DNA of 64,000 bases from an unidentified bacterial endosymbiont (GCF_918797525.1 NZ_OU963893.1:744001-808000), one strand, 5' to 3'. Numbered from the stretch's first letter, positions 1-10,871 are shown. Notes: generated by a model not told the origin, from the letters alone. A program made the numbers and translations.

Positions 1-1
1 C

Positions 2-850
2 GTGGGATATACCGGCAAAGTCTTACCTGATGATGTCATCGCAAAACTGGAAGATTTACATAAGCAGGAGACCAGTAAACTGGCTGATGTCATCTTTACT
101 ACCATGATTGAGAACCAGCGTCTGGCAAAAGAGTTGGATCGTCCTTCTTGCCAGGATACGGGAGTGATTCAGTTTCTGGTGGAGTGCGGGACGAACTTCC
201 CGTTGATCGGCGAGCTGGAAGCGCTGCTGCGTGAAGCGGTGATCAAAGCAACCGTGGACACTCCGCTGCGCCACAACAGCGTTGAGACCTTTGATGAATA
301 CAATACTGGAAAAAACGTGGGTAAAGGTACGCCGACGGTGTTCTGGGAGATCGTTCCCCATTCTGACCAGTGCAGCATTTACACCTATATGGCGGGTGGC
401 GGCTGTTCTCTGCCGGGGAAAGCGATGGTGCTGATGCCGGGCGCAGGTTATGAAGGCGTAACCCGCTTTGTACTGGATGTGATGACCAGCTACGGCCTTA
501 ACGCCTGTCCTCCGTTGCTGGTTGGCGTGGGCGTGGCGACCTCTGTTGAAACGGCGGCGCTGCTATCGAAAAAAGCGCTGATGCGTCCGATCGGTTCACA
601 TAATGAGAATGAGCGTGCGGCTTCGCTGGAAAAAATGCTTGAAGACGGCATTAACAAAATTGGCCTTGGGCCGCAGGGAATGTCCGGTAACACGTCCGTA
701 ATGGGCGTGAATATTGAAAACACCGCGCGTCATCCTTCCACTATTGGGGTGGCGGTGAACGTAGGCTGCTGGTCGCACCGTAAAGGACATATCGTTTTCG
801 ATAAAGATTTGAACTACACCATTACGTCTCACAGCGGAGTGAATTTCTGA
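2..850 (+). CDS. ttdA: L(+)-tartrate dehydratase alpha subunit (5'-truncated by window edge)
   Basis: Catalytic subunit of an oxygen-sensitive [4Fe-4S] class I hydro-lyase that dehydrates L(+)-tartrate to oxaloacetate. The reading frame is open at the left edge; compared with the roughly 303-residue E. coli TtdA about 20 N-terminal residues lie outside the window, so the true start is not visible. Three conserved cysteine contexts expected to hold the cluster are present (CQDTG, NACPP, GCWSH), as is the family motif MAGGGC. The stop codon overlaps the ttdB start by one base, so the subunits are translationally coupled. A two-subunit class I fumarase is the alternative; the oxaloacetate decarboxylase genes downstream favour tartrate. 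Confidence 0.88.
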   Translation: MGYTGKVLPDDVIAKLEDLHKQETSKLADVIFTTMIENQRLAKELDRPSCQDTGVIQFLVECGTNFPLIGELEALLREAVIKATVDTPLRHNSVETFDEYNTGKNVGKGTPTVFWEIVPHSDQCSIYTYMAGGGCSLPGKAMVLMPGAGYEGVTRFVLDVMTSYGLNACPPLLVGVGVATSVETAALLSKKALMRPIGSHNENERAASLEKMLEDGINKIGLGPQGMSGNTSVMGVNIENTARHPSTIGVAVNVGCWSHRKGHIVFDKDLNYTITSHSGVNF

Positions 851-1467
851 TGAGTAAAAAAATTCTTACCACGCCCATTAAAGATGAAGATTTAGCGGAT
901 ATTAAGGCTGGCGATATTATTTACCTCAATGGTCATATTGTTACCTGTCGTGATGTGGCCCATCGTCGGTTAATTGAAGGCGGGCGAAAATTACCCGTAG
1001 ATGTTCGCGGCGGCGCTATTTTACACGCTGGCCCAATCGTCCGTCCAATTAAAGGTGAGGATGATAAGTTTGAAATGGTCTCCGTTGGCCCAACCACCAG
1101 TATGCGCATGGAAAAATTCGAAAAAGAATTTATTGCACAGACCGGCGTGAAATTAATTGTTGGTAAAGGCGGTATGGGTAAAGGCACCGAAGAGGGCTGC
1201 GCGGAGCATAAAGCGCTGCACTGCGTATTCCCGGCAGGCTGTGCGGTAGTGGCTGCGGTGTGCGTCGAAGAAATTGAAGATGCCCAATGGCGCGATCTGG
1301 GGATGCCGGAAACGCTGTGGGTTTGTCGGGTAAAAGAATTTGGCCCGTTAATTGTTTCTATCGATATCCATGGCAATAACCTGTTTGAGCAGAACAAAGT
1401 TATTTTCAATCAGCGTAAAGAGCTCGTCGCTGATGAAATATGCCAGAACGTAAGTTTTATCAAATAA
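850..1467 (+). CDS. ttdB: L(+)-tartrate dehydratase beta subunit
   Basis: Beta subunit (205 residues, close to the family's about 201) of the two-subunit tartrate dehydratase; it pairs with the Fe-S alpha subunit and contributes the C-terminal fumarase-type domain. The segment around residues 55-75, with [14 protein letters not shown], and the glycine-rich [12 protein letters not shown] stretch are typical. It starts with ATG overlapping the ttdA stop. It is followed by a 156-bp gap before oadG, so the tartrate enzyme and the Na+-pumping decarboxylase are adjacent and codirectional. Together they would turn tartrate into pyruvate under anaerobic growth. Confidence 0.9.
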   Translation: MSKKILTTPIKDEDLADIKAGDIIYLNGHIVTCRDVAHRRLIEGGRKLPVDVRGGAILHAGPIVRPIKGEDDKFEMVSVGPTTSMRMEKFEKEFIAQTGVKLIVGKGGMGKGTEEGCAEHKALHCVFPAGCAVVAAVCVEEIEDAQWRDLGMPETLWVCRVKEFGPLIVSIDIHGNNLFEQNKVIFNQRKELVADEICQNVSFIK

Positions 1468-1510
1468 TCCTGATTAGGTAAATTGCACGGTAATGAAGGA
1501 AATACGTTTT

Positions 1511-1600
1511 GACGATAATAATATACAGGGGTTCTGGCCGGGGGCGGCTCAGGGAGATCCCTCCTGATTATTGTTACGTCATCAATAACATCATTATCGT
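1511..1600 (+). promoter_or_regulatory. Structured ttdB-oadG intergenic region
   Basis: Between ttdB and oadG lie two nested inverted repeats. The outer arms ACGATAAT (1511-1518) and ATTATCGT (1593-1600) are perfect complements. Inside is a GC-rich hairpin around 1549-1567 with arms near TCAGGGAG and CTCCTGA. There is no clear T-tract, so this may be an mRNA processing or attenuation structure, or part of an oad promoter region. The role is inferred only from symmetry. Confidence 0.35.
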
Positions 1601-1623
1601 GCCTCCTGTTCGAAGGCTATTTT

Positions 1624-1875
1624 ATGACTGATGCAGCATTGCTATTAGATGAAGGCTTCACCCTGATGTTCCTCGGCATGGGATTTGTGCTGGCGTTTCT
1701 GTTTGTGCTGATTTACGCCATTCAGGGCATGTCCACCGCCATCAACAGCATCTTCCCTGAACCGGCTCTGGCGCCGAAAGCCGTACCCGTTGCCGCCGCG
1801 CCCGCTGACAACTTCGCCCGCTTAAAGCCGGTGATTGCCGCCGCCATCCACCACCATCGCCGCCTTAACCCTTAA
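1624..1875 (+). CDS. oadG: Oxaloacetate decarboxylase gamma subunit
   Basis: Small membrane subunit (83 residues) of the Na+-translocating oxaloacetate decarboxylase. It has one N-terminal transmembrane helix (about residues 12-34, rich in F, L, V), a proline/alanine linker, and a C-terminal tail ending in a histidine cluster (HHHRR), which in the family binds Zn2+ and docks the alpha subunit. It sits directly upstream of oadA (15 bp gap), the usual G-A-B order. Length and architecture match the Salmonella/Klebsiella proteins. Confidence 0.93.
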   Translation: MTDAALLLDEGFTLMFLGMGFVLAFLFVLIYAIQGMSTAINSIFPEPALAPKAVPVAAAPADNFARLKPVIAAAIHHHRRLNP

Positions 1876-1890
1876 TTCACGGAGGAATCC

Positions 1891-3660
1891 ATGACCGTTG
1901 CTATTACCGATGTCGTCCTGCGCGACGCCCACCAGTCCCTTTTCGCCACCCGTCTGCGCCTTGACGATATGCTTCCCGTCGCCGCGCAGCTCGACGATGT
2001 GGGCTACGGATCCCTCGAATGCTGGGGCGGCGCCACCTTCGACGCCTGCATCCGCTTCCTCGGCGAAGATCCGTGGGTCCGCCTGCGCGAACTGAAAAAG
2101 GCCATGCCGAAGACCCCGTTACAGATGTTGCTCCGCGGCCAGAACCTCCTCGGCTACCGCCACTACGCCGATGACGTGGTGGAACGCTTCGTCGAGCGCG
2201 CCGTCAAAAACGGCATGGACGTCTTCCGCGTGTTCGACGCCATGAACGACCCGCGCAACATGAAGGCCGCCCTGCGGGCAGTGCGCAGTCACGGGGCTCA
2301 CGCCCAGGGCACGCTCTCGTACGCCACTAGCCCGGCCCACACTCTGCAGACCTGGCTCGATTTAACCGAACAGCTGCTGGAAACCGGCGTCGACTCCATC
2401 GCCATCAAGGACATGTCCGGTATCCTCACCCCGAAGGCGGCGTATGAGCTGGTCAGCGAAATCAAAAAGCGCCATGACGTGCGCCTGCACCTGCACTGCC
2501 ACGCCACCACCGGGATGGCGGAGATGGCCCTGCTGAATGCCATTGAGGCGGGCGTGGACGGTGTGGACACGGCGATTTCTTCCATGAGCGCCACCTACGG
2601 CCACCCGGCCACCGAGGCGCTGGTCGCTACCCTCGCAGGCACCCAATACGACACCGGGCTGGATATCCTGAAGCTGGAGAGCATCGCGGCGTACTTCCGC
2701 GAGGTGCGCAAAAAATACCATGCCTTTGAAGGCCAACTGAAGGGCACCGACAGCCGCATTCTGGTGGCCCAGGTGCCGGGCGGGATGCTCACCAATCTCG
2801 AGGGCCAGTTAAAGCAGCAGAACGCCGCCCACCGTCTGGATGAGGTGCTGGCGGAAATCCCCCGCGTGCGCGAGGACCTCGGCTTTATTCCGCTGGTCAC
2901 CCCGACCTCGCAGATTGTCGGCACCCAGGCGGTGCTTAACGTCCTGACCGGGGAGCGCTACAGAACCATTGCCAAAGAAACCGCCGGGATTCTGAAAGGG
3001 GAATACGGCCACACCCCGATGCCGGTCAATGCCGCCCTGCAGGCGCGCGTGCTGGAGGGGACCGCCCCGGTGACCTGCCGTCCGGCGGATTTACTCAAAT
3101 CGGAAATGGCGCAGCTGGAAGCGGACGTGAAGCGCCAGGCGCAGGAGAAGGGCATTCAGCTTGCCGATAACGCCATCGACGATGTGCTGACCGTGGCCCT
3201 GTTCCCGCAAATCGGTCTGAAGTTCCTTGAGAACCGCAATAACCCGACGGCCTTTGAACCGGTCCCGCAGGCGGAAGAAGCAAAACCTGCCGCTGCCCCG
3301 GTAAAACCCGCTGCCTCCGGCGTCTACACCGTGGAATTGGAAGGCAAAGCTTTTGTGGTGAAGGTCAGCGACGGCGGCGATATCAGCCAGCTCACTTCGG
3401 CGGCGCCCGTTCAGGCCTCTGCTCCGTCAACTACCCCAGCAGGCGTCGGCACTCCGGTGACCGCCCCGCTGGCGGGTAATATCTGGAAGGTGACTGCCAC
3501 CGAGGGCCAGACGGTCGCCGAAGGCGACGTACTCCTCATTCTCGAAGCCATGAAGATGGAAACCGAAATCCGCGCCGCCCAGGCCGGGACCGTGCGCGGT
3601 ATCGCGGTGAAATCCGGCGACGCGGTCTCCGTGGGCGACACCCTGATGCAACTGGCGTAA
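1891..3660 (+). CDS. oadA: Oxaloacetate decarboxylase alpha subunit, biotin-dependent
   Basis: Soluble catalytic subunit (589 residues) that transfers the carboxyl group of oxaloacetate to biotin, releasing pyruvate. An N-terminal carboxyltransferase TIM barrel (about 1-280, opening with [11 protein letters not shown], and the metal-binding LHLHCHAT) is followed by the conserved carboxylase domain. An alanine/proline-rich linker (about 455-510) leads to a C-terminal biotinyl domain whose EAMKMET motif places the biotinylated lysine near residue 555. A GGAGGA ribosome-binding site precedes the ATG. Codon use here and in oadB is markedly richer in C/G third positions than in the flanking genes. 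Confidence 0.95.
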   Translation: MTVAITDVVLRDAHQSLFATRLRLDDMLPVAAQLDDVGYGSLECWGGATFDACIRFLGEDPWVRLRELKKAMPKTPLQMLLRGQNLLGYRHYADDVVERFVERAVKNGMDVFRVFDAMNDPRNMKAALRAVRSHGAHAQGTLSYATSPAHTLQTWLDLTEQLLETGVDSIAIKDMSGILTPKAAYELVSEIKKRHDVRLHLHCHATTGMAEMALLNAIEAGVDGVDTAISSMSATYGHPATEALVATLAGTQYDTGLDILKLESIAAYFREVRKKYHAFEGQLKGTDSRILVAQVPGGMLTNLEGQLKQQNAAHRLDEVLAEIPRVREDLGFIPLVTPTSQIVGTQAVLNVLTGERYRTIAKETAGILKGEYGHTPMPVNAALQARVLEGTAPVTCRPADLLKSEMAQLEADVKRQAQEKGIQLADNAIDDVLTVALFPQIGLKFLENRNNPTAFEPVPQAEEAKPAAAPVKPAASGVYTVELEGKAFVVKVSDGGDISQLTSAAPVQASAPSTTPAGVGTPVTAPLAGNIWKVTATEGQTVAEGDVLLILEAMKMETEIRAAQAGTVRGIAVKSGDAVSVGDTLMQLA

Positions 3661-3672
3661 GGAACAGGAACC

Positions 3673-4974
3673 ATGGAAAGTCTTAACGCCCTGATTCAGG
3701 GCATGGGCCTGATGCACCTCGGCGTCGGCCAGGCCATCATGCTGCTGGTGAGCCTGCTGCTGCTGTGGCTGGCGATTGCGAAGAAGTTCGAGCCGTTACT
3801 GCTGCTGCCGATTGGCTTCGGCGGCCTGCTGTCGAATATCCCGGAGGCCGGGCTGGCGCTGACCGCCCTGGAGAGCCTGCTGGCGCACCACGACGCCGGA
3901 CAACTGGCGGTGATTGCCGCGAAGCTGAACTGCCTGCCGGATGTGCATGCCATCACGGAAGCGCTGGCCCTGGCCCTGCCGTCGGTGCAGAGCCAGATGG
4001 AGCAGCAGGCGGTGGAAATGGGCTACTCCGCCGGGGTGCTGGCGCTGTTCTATAAGGTCGCCATCGGGTCAGGTATTGCCCCGCTGGTGATTTTTATGGG
4101 CGTGGGGGCGATGACCGACTTCGGCCCGCTGTTGGCCAACCCGCGCACCCTGTTGCTGGGGGCGGCGGCGCAATTCGGCATCTTCGCCACGGTGCTCGGG
4201 GCGCTGGCGCTGAACTACTTCAGCATCATCAGCTTCACCCTGCCGCAGGCGGCGGCGATAGGCATCATCGGCGGGGCGGACGGCCCGACGGCGATTTATC
4301 TGTCGGGCAAGCTGGCACCGGAGCTGCTGGGGGCCATCGCGGTGGCGGCGTACTCGTATATGGCGCTGGTGCCGTTAATCCAGCCGCCGATTATGAAGGC
4401 GCTGACCACGGATAAGGAGCGGAAAATCCGCATGGTGCAGCTGCGCACGGTGAGCAAGCGGGAGAAGATCTTGTTCCCGGCGGTGCTGTTGCTACTGGTG
4501 GCGCTGCTGCTGCCGGACGCGGCCCCGCTGCTGGGGATGTTCTGCTTCGGCAACCTGATGCGCGAAAGCGGGGTGGTGGAACGCCTGAGCGACACGGTGC
4601 AGAACGCGCTGATAAACATCGTGACCATCTTCCTGGGGCTGTCGGTGGGCGCGAAGCTGGTGGCGGACAAGTTCCTGCAGCCGCAGACGCTGGGGATTCT
4701 GGTGCTGGGGGTGATGGCGTTCTGTATCGGGACGGCGGCGGGGGTGCTGATGGCGAAGCTGCTGAACCTGTTCAGTAAGAACAAAATCAACCCGCTGATT
4801 GGCTCGGCCGGGGTATCGGCGGTGCCGATGGCGGCGCGGGTGTCGAACAAGGTGGGTCTGGCGTCGGATGCGCAGAACTTCCTGCTGATGCACGCGATGG
4901 GCCCGAACGTGGCGGGAGTGATTGGCTCGGCGATTGCCGCCGGGGTGATGCTCAGGTACGTGCTGGCGATGTAG
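3673..4974 (+). CDS. oadB: Oxaloacetate decarboxylase beta subunit, Na+ pump
   Basis: Integral membrane subunit (433 residues, about nine or more hydrophobic segments) that decarboxylates carboxybiotin and couples this to export of Na+. The motif [10 protein letters not shown] places an aspartate at residue 203, the position reported as essential for Na+ transport in Klebsiella OadB. It begins 12 bp after oadA. The gene is very GC-rich with few A/T-ending codons. With OadA and OadG it forms the complete pump, converting tartrate-derived oxaloacetate into a sodium motive force. Confidence 0.95.
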   Translation: MESLNALIQGMGLMHLGVGQAIMLLVSLLLLWLAIAKKFEPLLLLPIGFGGLLSNIPEAGLALTALESLLAHHDAGQLAVIAAKLNCLPDVHAITEALALALPSVQSQMEQQAVEMGYSAGVLALFYKVAIGSGIAPLVIFMGVGAMTDFGPLLANPRTLLLGAAAQFGIFATVLGALALNYFSIISFTLPQAAAIGIIGGADGPTAIYLSGKLAPELLGAIAVAAYSYMALVPLIQPPIMKALTTDKERKIRMVQLRTVSKREKILFPAVLLLLVALLLPDAAPLLGMFCFGNLMRESGVVERLSDTVQNALINIVTIFLGLSVGAKLVADKFLQPQTLGILVLGVMAFCIGTAAGVLMAKLLNLFSKNKINPLIGSAGVSAVPMAARVSNKVGLASDAQNFLLMHAMGPNVAGVIGSAIAAGVMLRYVLAM

Positions 4975-5013
4975 TGCCGTATCTTCCCGGAGAGTTTCGA
5001 TAAGGAGACTTTG

Positions 5014-5712
5014 ATGAATGAAACCATAGCATCACGCTCATGCTGCAGGGCGTCGACACATGACATGGTCGTGGATTACGCGCTGGCGTCGCTAAACGAG
5101 CTTGAGCACCTGCATCCTGCGCTGAATCTGCTGTCGTACCCGTTAATCGCGCCGGGCAGCCATAATTTCTTTGTCCGTTGTTATGATGCAGGCGTACAGC
5201 ATGCGCAGGCTAAGGCGGCTGAAACGGTACCGGCTCTGCCTGATTCGCGCTCACCGTGGCTGCAAAGAAGCGGGCTGCTGTGTGCCGCTGCCGGTCGCCT
5301 GGATGCTCTGGGTCTGCCGCTGACGCACAATCGTTTATGCGATCAGGCCGATCACTATTGTGCCGGCATGGCGGATGCCGATGCCGAAGTCCGCAGCGGT
5401 TTTTATACCGTGCGCAGCATATCGCTGCCGGTTTACCGGCGGCTGTTGCGGGATAAGCATCCTCATGGCGTCTGCCTGCAGCAGGCGCTGCTGCATCTGC
5501 TGGCGTGGAAAAGCGATTCATCCTGGGCGCGACAGCAGGCCCAGCGGTTGCTCTGGCTGGGCGGCGTTCTGGGTGACAAAGGCGTGTTTGCGCTTATGGG
5601 GCTGGATGACGAACTACGGGAACGGCAGTTTGCGTGGCCGGGGCTGTGGCCGCTGCTGGCGGTGACCGGATTTCTGGCGAAATGTCCGGCCGGGCCGATA
5701 TTTGCGGATTAA
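5014..5712 (+). CDS. CitG-like protein lacking catalytic motifs
   Basis: This 232-residue protein aligns by eye with CitG (triphosphoribosyl-dephospho-CoA synthase). The stretch GLLCAAAGRL followed by D.A..YCAGM.D matches CitG's GLLCAAIGRL region, and the C-terminal third (LPVYRRLL, the ALLHLL helix, GFLAKC) follows the CitG end. It is about 60 residues shorter than E. coli CitG and lacks the family signatures PKPGLVD, NTHKG and the DTNVASRGG segment (here SDSSWARQQA), so synthase activity is doubtful. I chose the ATG at 5014 over the TTG at 5011 because AAGGAG lies six bases upstream. It follows oadB by 39 bp and is probably in its operon. The function is unknown. Confidence 0.6.
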   Translation: MNETIASRSCCRASTHDMVVDYALASLNELEHLHPALNLLSYPLIAPGSHNFFVRCYDAGVQHAQAKAAETVPALPDSRSPWLQRSGLLCAAAGRLDALGLPLTHNRLCDQADHYCAGMADADAEVRSGFYTVRSISLPVYRRLLRDKHPHGVCLQQALLHLLAWKSDSSWARQQAQRLLWLGGVLGDKGVFALMGLDDELRERQFAWPGLWPLLAVTGFLAKCPAGPIFAD

Positions 5713-5718
5713 ATAACG

Positions 5719-5735
5719 CTCCCCATCCGGGGAGC
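5719..5735. terminator. Bidirectional hairpin between citG-like gene and degS
   Basis: GCTCCCC-loop-GGGGAGC lies between two converging genes. It ends the tartrate/oad operon and could serve degS from the other side. The T-tract is weak. Confidence 0.55.
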
Positions 5736-5738
5736 CTG

Positions 5739-6806
5739 TTAATTCGTCGCCGGATATTCCTGAATGGTCACCTGAATCGTTAGCTTCTTATCATTGCGCA
5801 TAACTTCGACAGGGATAATGGAGCCGGGACGGATCTCCGCCACCTGGTCCATGGTCTCCAGTGCCGAAATTGCCGGCGTGTTGTTGACGGACACAATGAC
5901 ATCATTAACCTTAATTCCCGCATTGGCCGCCGGGCCGCCAGGAGCCACTTCGTTGACCACGATGCCCTGAATTTGATCGAACCCCCCACCCTGGGAATGC
6001 ATTGGCGCATTTTCACGTCCGCCAATGCCGATATAACCACGGATCACCCGGCCGTCTCGGATCAGCTTATCCATGATTTTAGTGGCTAACTGGAATGGAA
6101 TAGCAAAGCCAATCCCTTCTGGCGTCTCGCCATCGTTGCTTTTATCAAATGAGAGAGTGTTGATGCCCATCAGCTCGCCCACCGAGTTGACCAGCGCGCC
6201 GCCGGAGTTGCCGTGGTTGATAGATGCATCGGTTTGCAGAAAGTTTTGCCGACCCGATGGATTCAGACCGATTCTACCGGTCGCGCTGATAATCCCCTGC
6301 GTAATGGTCTGCCCCAGGTTATACGGGTTGCCGATAGCCAGTACCACATCGCCGATATGGGGCGTACGTTTGCTGTTAATCGGGATGGTAGGCAGGCCGC
6401 CGGTGGCGTTAATTTTCAGTACCGCCAGGTCGGTTAGGGTGTCTGAACCGACCAGTAAGGCCTCAAATACGCGACCATCCTGCAGCGCCACGATTATCTG
6501 GTCGGCATCGTTAATCACGTGTTTGTTGGTAATAATATAGCCACGTTCGTCCATAATTACGCCGGAGCCGAGCGTGCGGATCTCCAGCTGGTTATGGCTC
6601 GAACTATTAAGACCGCGGTTATAGACGTTAACCACAGCAGGCGCGGCACGGCGAACAGCCTGATTATAAGTGGCAGGCGTCTCATCCGTGCTGTCAAACT
6701 GGGGGGCCGTCAATTTATTAAACTGACGTAAAGACGGCATGGCCACTAACAGCAGGCCCGCAACGATCAAACCGATAACAATGGAACGTAAAAGCTTTAA
6801 AAGCAT
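5739..6806 (-). CDS. degS: Inner-membrane regulatory serine protease DegS
   Basis: Periplasmic-facing site-1 protease that senses misfolded outer-membrane porin C-termini and cleaves RseA to start the sigma-E response. The 355-residue reading starting MLLKLLRS matches the E. coli length exactly; a longer upstream frame exists but is not supported. There is one N-terminal membrane anchor (about 5-27), a trypsin-like domain with the triad His96 (TNKHV), Asp126 (TDLAVL) and Ser201 (GNSGG), and a single C-terminal PDZ domain. It lies just downstream of degQ in the same direction. Confidence 0.96.
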   Translation of the reverse strand: MLLKLLRSIVIGLIVAGLLLVAMPSLRQFNKLTAPQFDSTDETPATYNQAVRRAAPAVVNVYNRGLNSSSHNQLEIRTLGSGVIMDERGYIITNKHVINDADQIIVALQDGRVFEALLVGSDTLTDLAVLKINATGGLPTIPINSKRTPHIGDVVLAIGNPYNLGQTITQGIISATGRIGLNPSGRQNFLQTDASINHGNSGGALVNSVGELMGINTLSFDKSNDGETPEGIGFAIPFQLATKIMDKLIRDGRVIRGYIGIGGRENAPMHSQGGGFDQIQGIVVNEVAPGGPAANAGIKVNDVIVSVNNTPAISALETMDQVAEIRPGSIIPVEVMRNDKKLTIQVTIQEYPATN

Positions 6807-6897
6807 GATGCGCGTGTCGTTAAAAAGGAACGGTTTGCAGCATAGCATGAGTTATCCGGACATCACATGCAGCGCAGATGTCCGGAGTCGCAAATGG

Positions 6898-8265
6898 TTA
6901 GCGCAATAATATATAGATAGACTCATTGCCGCGCATAACCTGCAGGGCAATGACCGTCGGTTTACTTTCCAGCACTTTGCGCATATCGGCGATTGATTGC
7001 ACGCGATTGCGGTTTACGCCGATGATAACATCCTCCTGATGTAGACCGGCCTGCGCGGCGGGGCTGCTCTTCTCGACGCTGCTAACGGCAATGCCTTTCG
7101 TCCCGTCTTTGAGCTGACCATCATTAAGCGTCGCGCCCTGCAGTGCCGGGGCAATAAGCTCCGCGCTGGCGGAAGAGGAGGTGCTCTTGTCCAGCGTCAC
7201 TTCCACGTCCAGCGGCTTGCCGTTGCGAATCAGGCCCAGCTTCACTTTGGCGCCCGGCTCTGTGGTGGCAATCCGTGAACGTAGTTCCGCGAAGCTGCTC
7301 AGCGGCTTACCGTTCAGGCTCACGATAACATCTCCGGATTTCACGCCCGCTTTTGCCGAGCCAGAATTTGGCAGCACTTCGCTGATAAACGCACCGCGCT
7401 GCACATCCAGCCTGAAGGCTTTGGCGATATCCGCACTCATCTCCATGCCCTTAATGCCCAGCAAACCACGTTTGACTTCGCCAAACTGAATGAGCTGCTG
7501 CGCCAGGGTTTTGGCCATATTGCCCGGAATGGCAAAGCCAATCCCGATGCTGCCGCCGCCGGGCGCCAGAATGGCGGTGTTGATTCCGATAAGCTCACCG
7601 TTGAGGTTAAGCAGCGCACCGCCGGAATTGCCGCGGTTAATTGAGGCGTCAGTCTGTATAAAGTTTTCCAGCCCTTCCAGGTTCAGCCCGCTACGCCCCA
7701 GCGCCGAGATAATGCCGGAGGTCGCGGTCTGGCCCAGGCCGAACGGGTTCCCGACGGCGACGGCAAAATCACCGACCCGAAGGGCATCGGAATCGGCAAT
7801 CGCGATCTGCTTCAGGTTGCTGGGGTTTTGTACTTGCAGCAACGCAATATCGCTTTGGTCATCGCCGCCAATCAGTTTGGCGTCAAATTCTCGTCCGTCA
7901 TTTAACTGAATGCTGATCTTATCCGCCTGGCTGATGACATGGTTATTGGTCAGAATATAGCCTTTAGCCGCATCGATGATCACCCCTGAGCCAAGGCCTT
8001 CAAAAGGCTGGGACTGCTGTCCGGGGGGCGCATCGCCAAAAAATTTCTTGAGTTCTTCCGGTACGCGCTGGTTTTGCAGCGCAGTGCCTTCTACTTTCAC
8101 GCTGACCACAGCGGGCAACACTTTTTCCAGCATTGGTGCGAGGCTGGGGAGGGCTGTCTGCCCGGGAACCTGCGCGGGCAGCGAGGCCGAAGCAGGGAAG
8201 GATGCCGAGAGTGATAACCCGACACTTAACGCGATAGCGCTCAACAGCTGGTTTTTTTTCTTCAT
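6898..8265 (-). CDS. degQ: Periplasmic serine endoprotease DegQ
   Basis: HtrA-family periplasmic protease and chaperone that degrades unfolded proteins. The start at MKKKNQ gives 455 residues as in E. coli; the open frame extends 28 codons further upstream without support. A signal peptide (about residues 1-27, cleaved near ASA) is followed by the protease domain with His109 (TNNHV), Asp139 (QSDIALL) and Ser214 (RGNSGGAL), then two PDZ domains. DegS has one PDZ, DegQ two, and the pair probably arose by duplication. The gap to degS is about 90 bp. Confidence 0.96.
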   Translation of the reverse strand: MKKKNQLLSAIALSVGLSLSASFPASASLPAQVPGQTALPSLAPMLEKVLPAVVSVKVEGTALQNQRVPEELKKFFGDAPPGQQSQPFEGLGSGVIIDAAKGYILTNNHVISQADKISIQLNDGREFDAKLIGGDDQSDIALLQVQNPSNLKQIAIADSDALRVGDFAVAVGNPFGLGQTATSGIISALGRSGLNLEGLENFIQTDASINRGNSGGALLNLNGELIGINTAILAPGGGSIGIGFAIPGNMAKTLAQQLIQFGEVKRGLLGIKGMEMSADIAKAFRLDVQRGAFISEVLPNSGSAKAGVKSGDVIVSLNGKPLSSFAELRSRIATTEPGAKVKLGLIRNGKPLDVEVTLDKSTSSSASAELIAPALQGATLNDGQLKDGTKGIAVSSVEKSSPAAQAGLHQEDVIIGVNRNRVQSIADMRKVLESKPTVIALQVMRGNESIYILLR

Positions 8266-8391
8266 CGATGCTGACTCTCGTAACCTGGAATGAAGGAAGA
8301 ACGGCCCCAAAAACATCTTGATATTATTGAATTTTAACCTGCTGAACAATGAGGTGTTTGACTAAATAATAGCTGGGGACGGGAAGAAAGG

Positions 8392-8414
8392 ACGGGCGCA
8401 ATCACTGCGCCCGT
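8392..8414 (-). terminator. Hairpin downstream of zapG
   Basis: Perfect inverted repeat ACGGGCGCA / TGCGCCCGT between zapG and degQ. It has only a short T-run on the minus strand, so the terminator call is tentative. Confidence 0.45.
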
Positions 8415-8436
8415 AAAATAAATTCAGCTTGTGCGA

Positions 8437-8835
8437 TTAATCGCGTTTTACACCACCGCGCAGCAGGCCGGATGCGCCGTCAGAATAGTCGCGCGGCATC
8501 TGCACCGGAGCCTGATCGTTACCGGCCTCAGAGTCGGCCAGACGGTTGCGGAACGGGTTGGTTTCCGCCGTCATTTCTGGCAGCAGACTGCTGGAGCTTT
8601 TCGCCATGTGTTGATACAGCTGGCGATAGTCGGTCGCCATATTGTCCAGCAGCTCGGCGCTCCGGGCAAAGTGGCTCACCAGCTCTTCACGATACTCTTC
8701 CAGCTCGGCTTTGTTCTTTTCCAGTTCGTACTGCAGTGACTGCTGCTGACGCAATTTGCGGTTACCGAAACGCATGGCCACCGCACCGATGACGATGCCG
8801 ACGACTAAACCGATTAGCGCATATTCCCAGGTCAT
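8437..8835 (-). CDS. zapG: Z-ring/envelope-associated membrane protein ZapG (YhcB)
   Basis: This 132-residue protein is nearly identical to E. coli YhcB. A single N-terminal transmembrane helix (about 4-22) is followed by a cytoplasmic coiled coil rich in E/K/Q (about 25-75) and a polar tail. YhcB has been linked to division, cell-shape control and regulation of envelope (LPS/phospholipid) synthesis. It is divergent from zapE, with both promoters in the roughly 190-bp gap, and lies upstream of degQ. Confidence 0.94.
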   Translation of the reverse strand: MTWEYALIGLVVGIVIGAVAMRFGNRKLRQQQSLQYELEKNKAELEEYREELVSHFARSAELLDNMATDYRQLYQHMAKSSSSLLPEMTAETNPFRNRLADSEAGNDQAPVQMPRDYSDGASGLLRGGVKRD

Positions 8836-9024
8836 GAACTTCTCCCGTTGTCTTGTTGTTCCGTAGGGTGTTGGCTCGGCTCCTGCCTGTGCCTGATATT
8901 GCCACTATAACCGCTATTTCCGCAGAAGTGGAATCCTGACGTATCATCGCGTAGTGTAGAACGGCCTTTTTTTCATCAGTCACGCCCGCTGGTGAGGTTT
9001 AATTGAAGGAATAACAACAAGATT

Positions 9025-10149
9025 ATGCAAAGCCTGTCCCCCCTGTCGCGATACCAACATGCCCTGAATGAGGGTTCACACCAGCCGGATGACGTTCAGC
9101 GTGAAGCGGTTAACCGTCTGGAGACGATTTATCAAGCGCTCACGGCGACGTCCGCAGAGCGTGAGCAACGTGGCGGGTTGAAAGCGGTATTTGGCCGTTT
9201 ACTCGGGAAAAAAGATCCGCAATCCAATGCGCCGGTGCGTGGCCTTTATATGTGGGGCGGTGTCGGGCGCGGCAAAACATGGCTGATGGATCTGTTCTAC
9301 CAGAGCCTGCCAGGGACGCGTAAACAGCGCCTGCACTTTCACCGTTTTATGCTGCGGGTTCACGAAGAACTGACGGCTCTGCAGGGCAACAGCGATCCGC
9401 TGGAGAGGGTGGCCGACAAGTTTAAGGCCGAAACGGACGTGCTCTGCTTCGACGAATTTTTCGTTTCTGATATCACGGACGCGATGCTGCTAGGCGGCCT
9501 GATGAAAGCGCTGTTTGCCCGTGGGATTACGCTGGTCGCCACCTCAAACATTCCGCCAGATGAACTGTATCGCAACGGCCTTCAGCGCGCGCGTTTCATA
9601 CCTGCGATTGAGGCCATTAAGCAGCACTGCGACATTATGAACGTCGACGCGGGCGTTGATTACCGTTTGCGTACGTTGACGCAGGCGCACCTGTGGCTGT
9701 CGCCCTTAAATGCGCAGACCACCAGCCAGATGGACAAACTCTGGCTCGCGCTGGCAGGGACAAAACGTGATAACGCCCCGGTGCTTGAGGTAAATCATCG
9801 TCCGCTGCAAACACTGGGGGTTGAGAAACAAAACCTGGCGGTCTCCTTTGAGACGCTTTGCGTGGATGCCCGCAGTCAGCATGATTACATCGCGCTTTCG
9901 CGCTTATTCCATACGGTGATGGTGCTGGATGTTCCGCTGATGACGCCGCTGATGGAGAGCGAAGCACGGCGCTTCATCGCGCTGGTAGATGAGTTTTACG
10001 AACGCCACGTCAAGCTGGTAGTGAGCGCCGAGGTACCTTTATATGCGATCTACCGGGGTGAACGCCTGAAGTTTGAGTTCCAGCGCTGCCTGTCGCGTCT
10101 GCAGGAGATGCAGAGCGAAGAGTATCTTAAGCGTGAGCATATGCCCTAA
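9025..10149 (+). CDS. zapE: Cell-division ATPase ZapE
   Basis: AFG1-type AAA-like ATPase (374 residues; E. coli 375) that associates with the Z-ring late in division and destabilises FtsZ polymers in an ATP-dependent way. The Walker A region GGVGRGKT lies at about residues 78-85 and a Walker B-like LCFDEFFVSD near 150. No membrane segments are seen. It is divergent from zapG and is followed by the rplM leader. Confidence 0.95.
   Translation: MQSLSPLSRYQHALNEGSHQPDDVQREAVNRLETIYQALTATSAEREQRGGLKAVFGRLLGKKDPQSNAPVRGLYMWGGVGRGKTWLMDLFYQSLPGTRKQRLHFHRFMLRVHEELTALQGNSDPLERVADKFKAETDVLCFDEFFVSDITDAMLLGGLMKALFARGITLVATSNIPPDELYRNGLQRARFIPAIEAIKQHCDIMNVDAGVDYRLRTLTQAHLWLSPLNAQTTSQMDKLWLALAGTKRDNAPVLEVNHRPLQTLGVEKQNLAVSFETLCVDARSQHDYIALSRLFHTVMVLDVPLMTPLMESEARRFIALVDEFYERHVKLVVSAEVPLYAIYRGERLKFEFQRCLSRLQEMQSEEYLKREHMP

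Positions 10150-10871
<722 letters not shown>

Noticed and set aside
2..1467. Class I two-subunit fumarase instead of tartrate dehydratase
   Set aside because: Sequence closeness to TtdA/TtdB and the adjoining oxaloacetate decarboxylase genes favour tartrate. Activity itself is unproven.
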